IMG/VR virus record: IMGVR_UViG_3300020411_004289
Span: 42,088 to 106,087 of that record
From: a virus
Length of the DNA stretch: 64,000 bases
Direction: 5' to 3' (one strand)
The position numbers and the translations under genes are program-made. The notes beneath the pieces are model-generated. The model was given only the letters and a program-made list of their open reading frames with translations, did no database searches and was not told where the DNA came from. Below, in pieces: positions 1 to 10,114 of this stretch; positions within the stretch are counted from its first letter, which is position 1, and every line of letters begins with the position of its first letter.

Positions 1-374
1 CTAGAGAGCCACTAATACAAATAACCAATCTGAACCATGAGTACAGTACATCAGACGAAGTATCTTTAAGAATATTTGGTAGAGATCTTGTAAATGAGCA
101 AAACCAGCCGGCAAAGATACCGATTAATTTAAAACCTGTAATATTTGATGAAGTCTATTATAGGGTACGAAATACCAAAGATGGCAAACTAATAATAGAC
201 TTTGGTGAAGACGACAATTCAACTAGAGTGTCTACAGATAATGAAGGCATGTTCTTCGATTTTCATATGGATACCCTATATGCTAACAATGCGTATGAAT
301 TTGAATTTCTAGTAATTGACAGAGGTCAGCGTCATGTCGTAGCCAACAGAAGCCTTCAGTTTGTTGTGAGGTAA
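1..374 (+). CDS. 3' end of a probable virion structural gene (partial)
   Basis: An open frame enters from outside the window, with its first full codon at base 3, and stops at TAA 372-374. The visible 123 residues are polar, with alternating hydrophobic residues that suggest beta structure (for example FEFLVIDRGQRHVVANRSLQ near the end). No cysteines and no recognisable catalytic motif are seen. The next gene starts only four bases after the stop, and its GAGGT ribosome site lies inside this gene's last codons, so the two are almost certainly co-transcribed and translationally linked. From context, a run of baseplate and fibre genes follows, so a structural role is likely, but the family is not recognised. 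The start lies outside the window. Confidence 0.7.
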   Translation, partial: REPLIQITNLNHEYSTSDEVSLRIFGRDLVNEQNQPAKIPINLKPVIFDEVYYRVRNTKDGKLIIDFGEDDNSTRVSTDNEGMFFDFHMDTLYANNAYEFEFLVIDRGQRHVVANRSLQFVVR

Positions 375-377
375 TTT

Positions 378-3300
378 GTGGCCAGAGACTCTAATACATT
401 TACCAAAACAATTCTTTTTAAACCTAGCTCACTAAGGTCGCTTAGGGATGGTTCAACTAGAGTTGAAAACATTACCTTGGGTGGAAATAAAGAAAAAACG
501 CAGGGTGAAGCAAACCTCATAAGCACTTCAAGCTTTAGGTATGATCCTGCAGGATTTCCTCTTAAAAGCACTCAGCAGCTAAACGTAGACTGGTCAAAGC
601 TAGAAAACCATACATTCTTTAATTCAGCCCAAGTAAAGGTTCAAACTGCGTTTGACAAGATCATAAATCGATTTCCATTTGACGGAACAAAGTCTGAGTA
701 TATAGAGTTTAGAGATAACTTAACTGGTTTTGACAAGTACATTCTAGATACATTTCCTAAAAACTTAGGAAGTCTTAAATTTGATAGGGCATATAATAAT
801 GCGCTTAGAGTACAAGACTATCAAGGTGCAGGGTTAATATCTGGCAAAAAAGGCTCGACAGGACAAGCTGTTCTAGACTTTTCATATATGCCATTTAGCA
901 TAGAAACCCATATTTTTATCCCATCCGGATCAATAAATGACAACGAGGTAGTTTTACAAAAGATATCTGGGTCAAGTAGCGGATTAACCTTAGCAGTAAC
1001 ATCTTCTGCATATGAAACTAGTCCGCATGGCGAAGCAACGCTATGGGCGTATTTAAGCTCAGGATCCACAGCAATAAGTGCTAGTCTAGGAATAAAAAAA
1101 GGTGTGTTCAATCATGTCGCATTAGTGTACGACAGAAATGACACAGGAAAACTATTTATTTATGGAAACGGCAATGTACCTAACGAGTCGTCGAAAGCGG
1201 CTGTATTTAATGACTATGATTTTATAGAATCTTTAACTACGATTGGTAGTGGGACTGTTCATCAAGTTGAAAATATTAATTTCACACCTGTACAAAATCT
1301 TTCAGGCGCTCTTGATGAATTAAGATGGTTTCATAAAACTAGGAATAGAAATCAAATACTAAGCTTTAAAGATCGAAGTATATTTGCTAACAATCAAGAC
1401 GATCTTCGACTATACTTTAGGTTTAACGAGCCGTCTGGCAGTTTTGGAACCAGCTCCACTACAGGAAATGAAGATCTTGTCTTAGACTATAGTGGAAACG
1501 GTCTTCATACTAAGATTTCAAATTTTAATATGTCACTAAGAGAGACAGGATCTCTTCCAGTTGCTATGTCTCAAGAAGATCCTGCCCTATCTCCTATTCT
1601 TTTTCCGTCGTATAGACAGGTCGCAGACTTAGGCGTAAAAATGCTTCTTTCCGGAAGCCAATACGACTATAATAATCCCAATCTGATAACAAAATTAATA
1701 CCCAAACATTATCTTCTGGAAGCCTCTGAAAGAGAAGGTATGGAAAATGAGTGGGGTGACATTGGTGAGTCTCCGGGATATTATACAGATCAACCCGGTG
1801 GCTCAAAAATGAGATCACCTCAAATAATTGCATCTCTTTTATACATGTGGGCAGAGTCATTTGATGAAATGAAAATGTTTATAGATGAATTTGGAAGAGC
1901 ACTTAATGTAGATTATCTCACAGATCAAACAATAAGCGATCAGCTTTTACCCTTTTTAGCAAGATATTACGGTCTAAATTTGCCAAACGCATACGCTGAT
2001 GCATCAATGGCACAGCTTTTGGATAGGCAAGATGTAAGAATGGATAATGTTTTGGCTGTCAAGGGATTACAGGGTGTCCAAAATGTAATTTGGAGGCGTG
2101 TACTGTCAGGATTGCCTGAAGTTATAAAATCAAAAGGCACGCGATACTCAATTGAAGCGCTTTTTAGAAACATGGGAATTAATCCTGACGGATCTTTTAG
2201 AATAAGAGAGTATGGGGGCTCCAGGACAAAGTCCATAAGTGATACATTTGAAAAAAGAAGTGAGATCGCATCTATCTTAGATTTCTCAGGGTCAAAGTCT
2301 TCAGGAGGTGTAATCGACGGTTCTGGAAAAAGCAGCAACAGACCTTTGATACAATCTTCTTACCTGTCTTCTTCAAGATTAGAGCCGGGTAAACCTTTAT
2401 CAAAAATCCGGTATGGTGACTATGTTTCTGGAGTATCACCCTATTCTGGAGACGGACTATATACTAGCGGCTCCTGGACTGTAGAGGGGACATTTAAGCT
2501 AGAAAATCCACTAAAAAATCCATTAACGCAAAGCTTAATGAGAATGCAAACAACAGGCTCTAGAGCTTCAGGTGTAGCAAACAATTGGCTGATTTTTAAT
2601 ACTGTAGCAACTGCTTTACTTACTTCTTCTAATTCTCCGGGAACATTATCTCTGTACGGTAGGGTAGGAAGTGGATCAAGCGAGACTTTAAAACTAACCA
2701 TGACCGGTGTGAATGTTTTCGATGGAAACAAGTGGCATGTATCATTTGGGCGCTTAAGAAATGATGAAATCGGATCATATGTTTCTTCAAGCTATTTTCT
2801 TAGAGCCGGTAGGATGGGAACAAACTCAGTTTTAGAATTTTATACAACGTCTTCTTACTATAACGATCAAGGCGATACTATTCTAAACAGAGTGTCATCA
2901 TCGAACAATGCTTCTGGGTCATTTATTACGATCGGAAGTCAAAGCCTCATGTATGATACATCTACTACCTCCGGAGGCGGTTTTCTAAATGAAGTCTCGG
3001 ACAGCAAAGTAAAATATGTTAACTTCACCGGAAAATGTGCAGGAATAAGATTCTTCTCAAAAGGTTTGAGTGAAAAAGAGACGCTGCAGCACGTAAGAAA
3101 CTTTAAATCTCTAGGAGTTGAAAACCCACATGTAAACTTCAACTTCAACACGTCAGATGCAGGTTCTTTTGAAAGACTAAGGTTGAATTTGTCAATTGAT
3201 CAACCTGTAACAAAATCAAATGCCGCCGGAAACGTACAGATATTTGACTTTAGTCAAAATAATAATCATGGTCTAGGTACCGGCTTTGAAACAAATGTAC

Positions 3301-3905
3301 AGATAATTCGTCCTGAAAGATATGATTATATGATTCTCTCCCCGAGGTTTGAACTAGCGACTGATCCTAATAAGATACGAATACGAAGCTTTATTCAGGC
3401 TGAAAATGTTAGATCAAACGGAATGAGTGATTCTTCTTACGCACCTCTATATAGAATTCCAGAAAACGAAAAACCAAAAGATGACAGGCGTTTAGCAATT
3501 GAAGTGTCGTCTGTACAAGCACTTAACGAAGACATCATGAATATATTCTCAACTCTAGATTCACTAGACAATGCTATTGGGAATCCTGAACTAGTGTTTT
3601 CACAAGAATATAAAAGCTTGCGCCATCTTAGAAAGATTTACTTCAATAGACTAGATGACAAAATGTCACTTAAGAAATTCTTTGAATTCTTCAAGTGGTT
3701 CGATCAAACAATTGGCGATATCTTAGAAGAAGTAATTCCAAGCACTACAAAATATATGGGAACTAATTTTGTGATAGAAAGTCACGCGCTAGAAAGAGCT
3801 AAGTTTCCTTATAAGTACAGCGACATGTATGTCGGGATTCTAGATAGAAGAGAAGCTTCTGTAATATTTTTACAGCAATTTCTAGGAAGACTAAGGAAGT
3901 TTTAA
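378..3905 (+). CDS. Large LamG-domain virion protein, probable baseplate/tail adhesin
   Basis: This 1175-residue protein carries two regions with the look of LamG/concanavalin-like jelly-roll domains, at about residues 160-320 and 690-905. Each has the pattern of an aromatic-rich first strand (FSIETHIFIP; GSWTVEGTFKLE), a central heavily Ser/Gly region and a final strand plus helix of the form 'DELRWFHKTRNRNQI'. Such domains in phage virions usually bind glycans or decorate fibres. The C-terminal 150 residues are different: helical and charged, rich in Phe/Trp/Lys (FFEFFKWFD), probably the part anchored in the particle. GTG is the start, chosen because GAGGT lies five bases upstream and it directly follows the previous stop. 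The gene abuts the next one with one base between. The virion role is inferred from domains and context; no enzyme motif is visible. Confidence 0.75.
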   Translation: MARDSNTFTKTILFKPSSLRSLRDGSTRVENITLGGNKEKTQGEANLISTSSFRYDPAGFPLKSTQQLNVDWSKLENHTFFNSAQVKVQTAFDKIINRFPFDGTKSEYIEFRDNLTGFDKYILDTFPKNLGSLKFDRAYNNALRVQDYQGAGLISGKKGSTGQAVLDFSYMPFSIETHIFIPSGSINDNEVVLQKISGSSSGLTLAVTSSAYETSPHGEATLWAYLSSGSTAISASLGIKKGVFNHVALVYDRNDTGKLFIYGNGNVPNESSKAAVFNDYDFIESLTTIGSGTVHQVENINFTPVQNLSGALDELRWFHKTRNRNQILSFKDRSIFANNQDDLRLYFRFNEPSGSFGTSSTTGNEDLVLDYSGNGLHTKISNFNMSLRETGSLPVAMSQEDPALSPILFPSYRQVADLGVKMLLSGSQYDYNNPNLITKLIPKHYLLEASEREGMENEWGDIGESPGYYTDQPGGSKMRSPQIIASLLYMWAESFDEMKMFIDEFGRALNVDYLTDQTISDQLLPFLARYYGLNLPNAYADASMAQLLDRQDVRMDNVLAVKGLQGVQNVIWRRVLSGLPEVIKSKGTRYSIEALFRNMGINPDGSFRIREYGGSRTKSISDTFEKRSEIASILDFSGSKSSGGVIDGSGKSSNRPLIQSSYLSSSRLEPGKPLSKIRYGDYVSGVSPYSGDGLYTSGSWTVEGTFKLENPLKNPLTQSLMRMQTTGSRASGVANNWLIFNTVATALLTSSNSPGTLSLYGRVGSGSSETLKLTMTGVNVFDGNKWHVSFGRLRNDEIGSYVSSSYFLRAGRMGTNSVLEFYTTSSYYNDQGDTILNRVSSSNNASGSFITIGSQSLMYDTSTTSGGGFLNEVSDSKVKYVNFTGKCAGIRFFSKGLSEKETLQHVRNFKSLGVENPHVNFNFNTSDAGSFERLRLNLSIDQPVTKSNAAGNVQIFDFSQNNNHGLGTGFETNVQIIRPERYDYMILSPRFELATDPNKIRIRSFIQAENVRSNGMSDSSYAPLYRIPENEKPKDDRRLAIEVSSVQALNEDIMNIFSTLDSLDNAIGNPELVFSQEYKSLRHLRKIYFNRLDDKMSLKKFFEFFKWFDQTIGDILEEVIPSTTKYMGTNFVIESHALERAKFPYKYSDMYVGILDRREASVIFLQQFLGRLRKF

Positions 3906-3906
3906 G

Positions 3907-5799
3907 ATGGGAAAATATCGATATGCAAGATCTAATGGGCAATTTTTAGATTCTCGGCTTAATAATTTTGCAAAAGAAAATACAATACAAAATTTTAGAT
4001 CTGACCAGTCTTATGACTTATCAAAAGATTTTGTAACAGGTACCAACCCTAGCGAAAACAGTTTCATTCTAGACAAAAAAAACTTAAATGGGTATGAATC
4101 AAAAGCAAGCCTGTTAGCTTGGTGGAGGCCAGGAAACAAAGATGACGACACATCAGCAGTCAAGGATAGCTCAGGGAATAATGCTATTCTCACCCCGCCT
4201 GCAGTATCAAAAACACCTACGCTTGATGTAGGGGACACACCTTCTAAGTTCATCTCTAATAATTCATTTCTTTTTGATGGGTCTGATGATTGTATTGCTT
4301 CTTCTGCATCAAGTCGCCTAGTCTTAAGCGACGGAACCAAGGATGAACCTTTTAGCGTTTCGATGTGGTTAAAAGCTAGTTCTTTCGGCTCAGGTCTCGG
4401 AGTCCCCATAGGATCGTGTGATGCTGATAACACTTCCAATAGACAGTGGCTTATTCAAGTCAACTCCTCCGGAAACTTGAAAGTGGTACTCTATGACAAC
4501 TCCGCCGGAGCTTATGTGTGGAAAACGACAAATTCAGGTGTCTTAAACATTGACACATGGGAACACGTCGTACTTACATATGATGGTCGCTCCGGTACAT
4601 CTGCGACAAACGGTGTAAAAGTATATGTGAATTTAGAGGAGTCCACGTATTACGCTCCCAGCGCAATTGGAACTTATTCTGCGATGGATGGAATAAGTCA
4701 AGCAAAAATAACAGTAGGTGCTCATATCCCGTCTTCTACATGGTGCTTTGCAGGCAGCATAGCAGATGTCGCCATATGGAACAAAGTGCTATCATCTAAT
4801 GAGATAGAAAACATCCATAATGTAAAGAGTGCCGGCGCTTATAGATTGGTAAGAGACTTTAGCAGAGTGTCTCCTGATAACGATACAAGAATTTTAGGTA
4901 TTGCAACTGAAAGAAAAGGTTTTAATACAACAGGGTTCAAACCTGACATAATGAATCAGTTCGTACAAGGGATTAACGTAAAAAGCTTTGATCAGCTGTT
5001 AAACTACACAGCGACCAGAATCAGACCCAATAGTAGCTTTGTCAAGACACTACGTGGCAAGGATATTTCTAGAACAACTTTTGACGAGACAGTCGCAACT
5101 ACAGCAATCACATCTGGGAGTCATACTTCACATGTTTTCCTGGGAGGCGAGGGAAGGCTGTCAGATAGACTTACGAACGAAAGAGAGTGGAGAGATTTAG
5201 GGCAGACAGCAATTTATGACACCCCGGGTGCATTTGAAGATACACTTGATCTAGATCCAACTGCCATTGTTTCCAGGCAACCAGAAGACTTAATTTTACC
5301 ATATCAGATGGTCGCCCAAACAAGTGCAGAACTCTTGGACGGAACCATAGAGCCATTAACCATCAGAAGTATTATCGATCGATCTTCAATAGAGGGCCCA
5401 TTTTACTCTCATACATTTAGAGCAGATCTAGGAGGCCAGACTGACGCGTTCAGGAGATCTTACGTAATTACTGACGGTGTAAGCATGCATGATATTAGAA
5501 CACCTGAAGGAGCATCTCCTTTTTTAGACTCGGTTGAAAATTTAGGTAAAACTGATATGCCCGGAGCGTTCTCTGACTATAAGTCTGTAATTGATCCTTA
5601 CGTTGATTATGCAAACGATAGAGATAAAGAGTACACAATTAACAGTGTTTCATCTACAATTTCTGCTGTACTAGTTCATAGCTCTTCTTGGAAAGATAGT
5701 GACGATCGAACACATGAAAAAATGGCCGCACACGGATTTCAGTATGACAATAACCCAATTGGAATTGACTCCATTGCATATGGAGGTTTAAAGAAGTAA
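3907..5799 (+). CDS. LamG-domain virion protein
   Basis: This 630-residue protein has one clear LamG/concanavalin-like domain at about residues 70-310. The order of features is typical: LLAWWRPG, DSSGNNA, FDGSDD, FSVSMWLKA, TWEHVVLTYDG, and the closing GSIADVAIWNKVLSSNEIENI. The last element (strand, Trp, helix with S-x-x-E-I) is highly characteristic of this fold. The C-terminal half is not recognised; it is rich in Asp, Ser and Thr. No catalytic residues are apparent, so a carbohydrate-binding or spacer role on the tail is the best guess. The gene begins one base after the preceding stop and ends one base before the next start, so it belongs to a tightly coupled structural operon. Confidence 0.78.
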   Translation: MGKYRYARSNGQFLDSRLNNFAKENTIQNFRSDQSYDLSKDFVTGTNPSENSFILDKKNLNGYESKASLLAWWRPGNKDDDTSAVKDSSGNNAILTPPAVSKTPTLDVGDTPSKFISNNSFLFDGSDDCIASSASSRLVLSDGTKDEPFSVSMWLKASSFGSGLGVPIGSCDADNTSNRQWLIQVNSSGNLKVVLYDNSAGAYVWKTTNSGVLNIDTWEHVVLTYDGRSGTSATNGVKVYVNLEESTYYAPSAIGTYSAMDGISQAKITVGAHIPSSTWCFAGSIADVAIWNKVLSSNEIENIHNVKSAGAYRLVRDFSRVSPDNDTRILGIATERKGFNTTGFKPDIMNQFVQGINVKSFDQLLNYTATRIRPNSSFVKTLRGKDISRTTFDETVATTAITSGSHTSHVFLGGEGRLSDRLTNEREWRDLGQTAIYDTPGAFEDTLDLDPTAIVSRQPEDLILPYQMVAQTSAELLDGTIEPLTIRSIIDRSSIEGPFYSHTFRADLGGQTDAFRRSYVITDGVSMHDIRTPEGASPFLDSVENLGKTDMPGAFSDYKSVIDPYVDYANDRDKEYTINSVSSTISAVLVHSSSWKDSDDRTHEKMAAHGFQYDNNPIGIDSIAYGGLKK

Positions 5800-5800
5800 C

Positions 5801-8800
5801 ATGCCGAGACTAGGAAAAAAGATCAAAGTATACGATTTAAACCTTCAGGCTCAGCGTAGTCCGATAGGTGTTTCTGCTATTCCTGGAATAACATTTCCAG
5901 CAACAACCATGAAGTGTGGTGTTGACTCTGACCTAAAATCCAATGTTATAGTTTTCTCTTTAGGCTCAAGCTCTCCTGCTTCTCCTGATCGTTGGATTCA
6001 GCTAGACGGTCCTTTCTTAGGTCCGGTAACACTGACATATACAGCAGTGAGAGGCGATTATCCTGGAAAAATAGCTGTAGACGGAGTCCCCGAGGATCTT
6101 GCAGCCCCTGAACAAGTCGGCGACGACGTTCTTTTAGTTCAAACTTCGAGAGACGGAATTTACTGGAAAACTGTGAGGACAGGAACGGTTGCCGAGTTAA
6201 GCAATGAAGTATACACGACTATTTCTGTTAATGTTTATGGAGATTCTGGATATAAAATAAGAATAGCTCAGAAAAATCAATTCAATGCTTCAGAGGATGA
6301 ATATGCCATTTCGGTGATAACAGTTTCACAAGGAGAGATTTCAGGCTATCTAAATAACCCGCCGCGAATTTTACTACAAGATAACGACAATAGAACTGGA
6401 AGCTATCCAACAGTAGCCCGCACAGGAGATCCCAACTTTACAGGCAGAGCAAATGTGAGGTTTAATGATCAACAAACAGTAGAATACTTTAGCTCATATC
6501 CAGAAGCTGAAATTACTTTTCTTGATATTCCCCTAGATGCTCATTCTATCTCTTTGACAGGTTCAGCAGAAGATCCATCAGAGAACGTAAAAAAGCTTTT
6601 TGAGTTTCAAAAAGGCGTACTTCAATATTATAACGAATCCATCCTCGTAGACATTAAAGGAAAACAAACACCACGATCAGTGGCATATGCTTTTGCTAAG
6701 ACAGTCAACAGCGCTTCTATGGGCATAAAGGCAACCCCAGTTGGAGAAAAAGTAAAACTAAGACAACACAGGCCTTTAATTCCAAGCAACGGGCTAAACA
6801 TAACAACATCCAGCTATCCTGCTTTCTTCCTCCCTGCTTCAATAAAACAATTTACACAGCACGGCCCGGAAAATTATGCGTACCCTATGATTTTACCTGT
6901 GCCCGGAAGAAATGACTATGCCAGTGGATCGACTCATGTAAATGCACTAGTCGCTTCACCTAATATCACTGGATCTTTAACTGCCCCGGCGATTATGGGC
7001 ACATCAAATAGCGGCCCGGGAATACATTTTACCCCGGGAGAAAACATAGGACCGTTTGATGAGTCCAGGATTTACATCGACAATGACCTAAGTTTCTATA
7101 CTGAAGGGACCACAGTCAATGGCACAACTTTGCCAGGATTTGGTGAAAGACTAGGTTCTAAGGTAAGTCTATCTTTTGACATATCAACTAATGAACCCTG
7201 TTCTGTGTATTTTTCAACTGGAACAGTTTCACCTGGAGGTACACATGCATCAAGGGCAGATGCTCTAGCCGCAGGGGTTAATTCCGGGATAGCGTATTAT
7301 AATTTTGCGGAAAGCAAGTGGGAAATTGTAGGAGATCTACTTACCGGCAGTAATGTAGATATTTTTAATTCAAATCCACAGACAGTTGCAGATTCAATGC
7401 TAGCGATAATGCCCTCTCAGTATGACTATTGGTCCTATCATACAGCACCCTTGACTAATATGCTTAAGCATCAAGGGTCACCCACTGAGTTCGCAGGATT
7501 CCCTCTAGCCAGCAAGTTTGACCCTTCAGAAGCTCAGCTACTTGATATGTCAGACTATATTACAGCTCCATTCTTATTAGAAAAATTAGAGCTGACAGTT
7601 TCTGCATCTTATGCTATGACACAGGTGATGACGGACATAAATGGTGTCCATAATGCTTCGTTTATGCTACTTTTACAAAGAGATGCAGTGCCTTCTGGTT
7701 CGTTTACTTCTGAGCTAACATTGCTAAAAAATAACGGGTCAAACACTCTGACAGATATGACGTGGCTCGCGCCTAAGAAAAAAACATTTGAGACTCATAA
7801 AGATAGAAAAATTATCTGGTATGGTAGAATAGGAAGATACCTCGAATTCGATCACCCAACCCAGACTTATAGCTCTTTAGAAGAATTTAGAATTAGGGCC
7901 CCACATGTTTTTGCAGCATGCGATTTGTGGATACCACAGCTTAATCCTTACGGCAATAATCAGTATCCTTCCACTGGTTCTTTCACACTAAGAGGTTCTC
8001 CTAATACACCTATCGGATGTGGTGTGTCAAATAATGTGGTGCGACCTAGAGGTACGCGTACCTCCGCGCACGCGGATATTCCGGAGTATGCAGTCATAGG
8101 AAGAAAGACAGGAGGAAGAGATCTTATAAATATTGCAGACGGACGTTCTTTTATAAGCTCTATTGCAGGCGCTAAAGAGGTCGGCACACATTATGTAGGC
8201 TATGAAGCTAATTCTGCCGGCAGCAGATTTGTACCACTCTATGAAAAGGATTCATCTGAATCTCCTTTTCTTTTGCTCCCAACAGACAAGTTAATGCTTG
8301 TGCATGTCAATCAAAAAATGCCTAATCCCAACGACGACGTACTTACCTGGTCGAAAGGCGAAGACCAAGTAGTTCAGAAAAGATCAACACTTCTCCCGGG
8401 CAAATCTAAACTAACTCTTTTTGGCTCAATGGTGCGTGAAGGAAAAGCAGCAAATACGACCACACTAAATCAGCCACTCACGTCTGACGCAATACACGAG
8501 GATGTTAGAGATGATATATCGCCCTTAGGTGAGTCTCTATGCCTAGATCAGTGGCAAGTAGAGCCTGTGTCTACATATTACAAGTCCTATCTAGACAATA
8601 TTGTCACGGGGTCAATGTATAATCGAAATAACCCTACTCAGTTTATAAACCCACACACACCGCACGTTAGAAAGTCCCAAGGAACCACCGCAGGAACTGG
8701 TATCGTTTCTGGCCGTGTAGGGAGCCTCCTTTCTTCCGGAAGCATACAAAGATTTGTAAGGGCTGTAGACACAGAGCAGATATTTTACGACTCCACAGTT

Positions 8801-10102
8801 CCAAATTTGCAGGAAGTTGTTGACTTCTATCAAATGATGACACTCAATATCCTCGGTGGGTTTAATTATTTATTAATGTCACTCGATACAGAAGAGTGGT
8901 CGCAAGGCTGGTACATCCACGAAGCCTCCGCTGGCAGCTTAAGATTTAATAGAAGCGGGATGTTCGAACATATAGGGCATTTAAAAAGATCTTTATCACC
9001 ATCTACTGCGATAAAAAGAACTGATGGTGTTTCCGGACAAAACGCAAGGATCGACGGCTTATATCTCTTTTCTTCAGGAACACTACCGATTTACCCGGCC
9101 TCCATGTGGACGGGTCTGATGGAGACAGGGGTCAATTCCCAATTCTTTTTAATCGACTTCAAAGACGGTCAACCATCTACGGCCCTTGCGGGCTCGAGCC
9201 CGGGTTACCGGCCGGTCATGACACCGCAGTCAAAATATGGCTCGTCCTACATGCTTAAAATGCTCTGTGGTATTGGAGATTTTCATGGTATGCCTTTAAA
9301 TCAAGCCGCTGAAGCATCACCTCGTCGAGGGCCGGCAGCGGCGACCAGTGTCAATTTTGGGCCCGACCCAGGAGATTGGCCTCTCGACGGCTCCGGAGCC
9401 TCAGACGTAACGTTTTATCTAGGACCCGGGTCAACGAACCCGGAAAAATATATATGTGCAGGATCTAATGAAGGCCCCGGTAGCGGCTATCAAGGTAAAT
9501 TTGCTTTCGACTCCGATCCATCTAAAACCGCACGCAATTTTAGAGAAGTTGTTAATACATACTCAGAGCACCTTCGCGTCTTTTACGGCAACGCAGGCGA
9601 AGGAATTACAGTAACCTTAGCTTCAGGTTCAGTTACAGATTCACTTTCTATGGTTGGGGAGAAGGCATGGGATCAGTCAGGTCCCTCAGGGACCTCTAAC
9701 TGGGCCGGCACATACGGCGGAGAAACCTTCAGTTTGGCTGCTGACACCCTCCTATTGAGAGGTTTTAAGTACGGCCTATATAACGCTGTTCCTTCATCAC
9801 CCACTGCTGTCTTTAGAAGCGATACATACGGACAATTTAGAGACATGTTAGAGCCCAGGCTTTTTAGTGCATTTTTCAATAAGAAGAAGCTAGAGCGTCC
9901 TCCAGTAGTGATAACTTTTACTAGTAGAGCAGGTGAAAGAGGTGTGGCACCTGAAGAAACAAACTCACAAAATTTATCAAATCATGCAACTTCTTCCGTA
10001 CCGTTTCGAGATGGTGTTTCCAGAGACAGAAAAGATATTCAGCCAGATCTATTACCTAGAGTTGAACTCGAGATGTTTGACTTGAAGCTCGGTAGCAGCT
10101 AG
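5801..10102 (+). CDS. Very large structural protein, probable baseplate or tail-fibre component
   Basis: This 1433-residue protein has no domain I can name with confidence. The first ~200 residues are beta-rich. The C-terminal ~400 residues contain a hydrophobic helix region (MMTLNILGGFNYLLM) and a charged end with the segment YGQFRDMLEPRLFSAFF, which looks like a conserved particle-binding element. Length, Ser/Gly/Pro content and absence of Cys-rich or catalytic motifs suit an extracellular virion protein. Base composition changes inside the gene: roughly 9050-9560 (residues ~1083-1253) is clearly richer in G+C than its surroundings, as is a short patch near 8040-8100. It lies one base after the LamG gene and is followed at short range by a gene with a strong AGGAGGT site. 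A receptor-binding role is possible but unproven. Confidence 0.7.
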   Translation: MPRLGKKIKVYDLNLQAQRSPIGVSAIPGITFPATTMKCGVDSDLKSNVIVFSLGSSSPASPDRWIQLDGPFLGPVTLTYTAVRGDYPGKIAVDGVPEDLAAPEQVGDDVLLVQTSRDGIYWKTVRTGTVAELSNEVYTTISVNVYGDSGYKIRIAQKNQFNASEDEYAISVITVSQGEISGYLNNPPRILLQDNDNRTGSYPTVARTGDPNFTGRANVRFNDQQTVEYFSSYPEAEITFLDIPLDAHSISLTGSAEDPSENVKKLFEFQKGVLQYYNESILVDIKGKQTPRSVAYAFAKTVNSASMGIKATPVGEKVKLRQHRPLIPSNGLNITTSSYPAFFLPASIKQFTQHGPENYAYPMILPVPGRNDYASGSTHVNALVASPNITGSLTAPAIMGTSNSGPGIHFTPGENIGPFDESRIYIDNDLSFYTEGTTVNGTTLPGFGERLGSKVSLSFDISTNEPCSVYFSTGTVSPGGTHASRADALAAGVNSGIAYYNFAESKWEIVGDLLTGSNVDIFNSNPQTVADSMLAIMPSQYDYWSYHTAPLTNMLKHQGSPTEFAGFPLASKFDPSEAQLLDMSDYITAPFLLEKLELTVSASYAMTQVMTDINGVHNASFMLLLQRDAVPSGSFTSELTLLKNNGSNTLTDMTWLAPKKKTFETHKDRKIIWYGRIGRYLEFDHPTQTYSSLEEFRIRAPHVFAACDLWIPQLNPYGNNQYPSTGSFTLRGSPNTPIGCGVSNNVVRPRGTRTSAHADIPEYAVIGRKTGGRDLINIADGRSFISSIAGAKEVGTHYVGYEANSAGSRFVPLYEKDSSESPFLLLPTDKLMLVHVNQKMPNPNDDVLTWSKGEDQVVQKRSTLLPGKSKLTLFGSMVREGKAANTTTLNQPLTSDAIHEDVRDDISPLGESLCLDQWQVEPVSTYYKSYLDNIVTGSMYNRNNPTQFINPHTPHVRKSQGTTAGTGIVSGRVGSLLSSGSIQRFVRAVDTEQIFYDSTVPNLQEVVDFYQMMTLNILGGFNYLLMSLDTEEWSQGWYIHEASAGSLRFNRSGMFEHIGHLKRSLSPSTAIKRTDGVSGQNARIDGLYLFSSGTLPIYPASMWTGLMETGVNSQFFLIDFKDGQPSTALAGSSPGYRPVMTPQSKYGSSYMLKMLCGIGDFHGMPLNQAAEASPRRGPAAATSVNFGPDPGDWPLDGSGASDVTFYLGPGSTNPEKYICAGSNEGPGSGYQGKFAFDSDPSKTARNFREVVNTYSEHLRVFYGNAGEGITVTLASGSVTDSLSMVGEKAWDQSGPSGTSNWAGTYGGETFSLAADTLLLRGFKYGLYNAVPSSPTAVFRSDTYGQFRDMLEPRLFSAFFNKKKLERPPVVITFTSRAGERGVAPEETNSQNLSNHATSSVPFRDGVSRDRKDIQPDLLPRVELEMFDLKLGSS

Positions 10103-10114
10103 CAGGAGGTAGAT

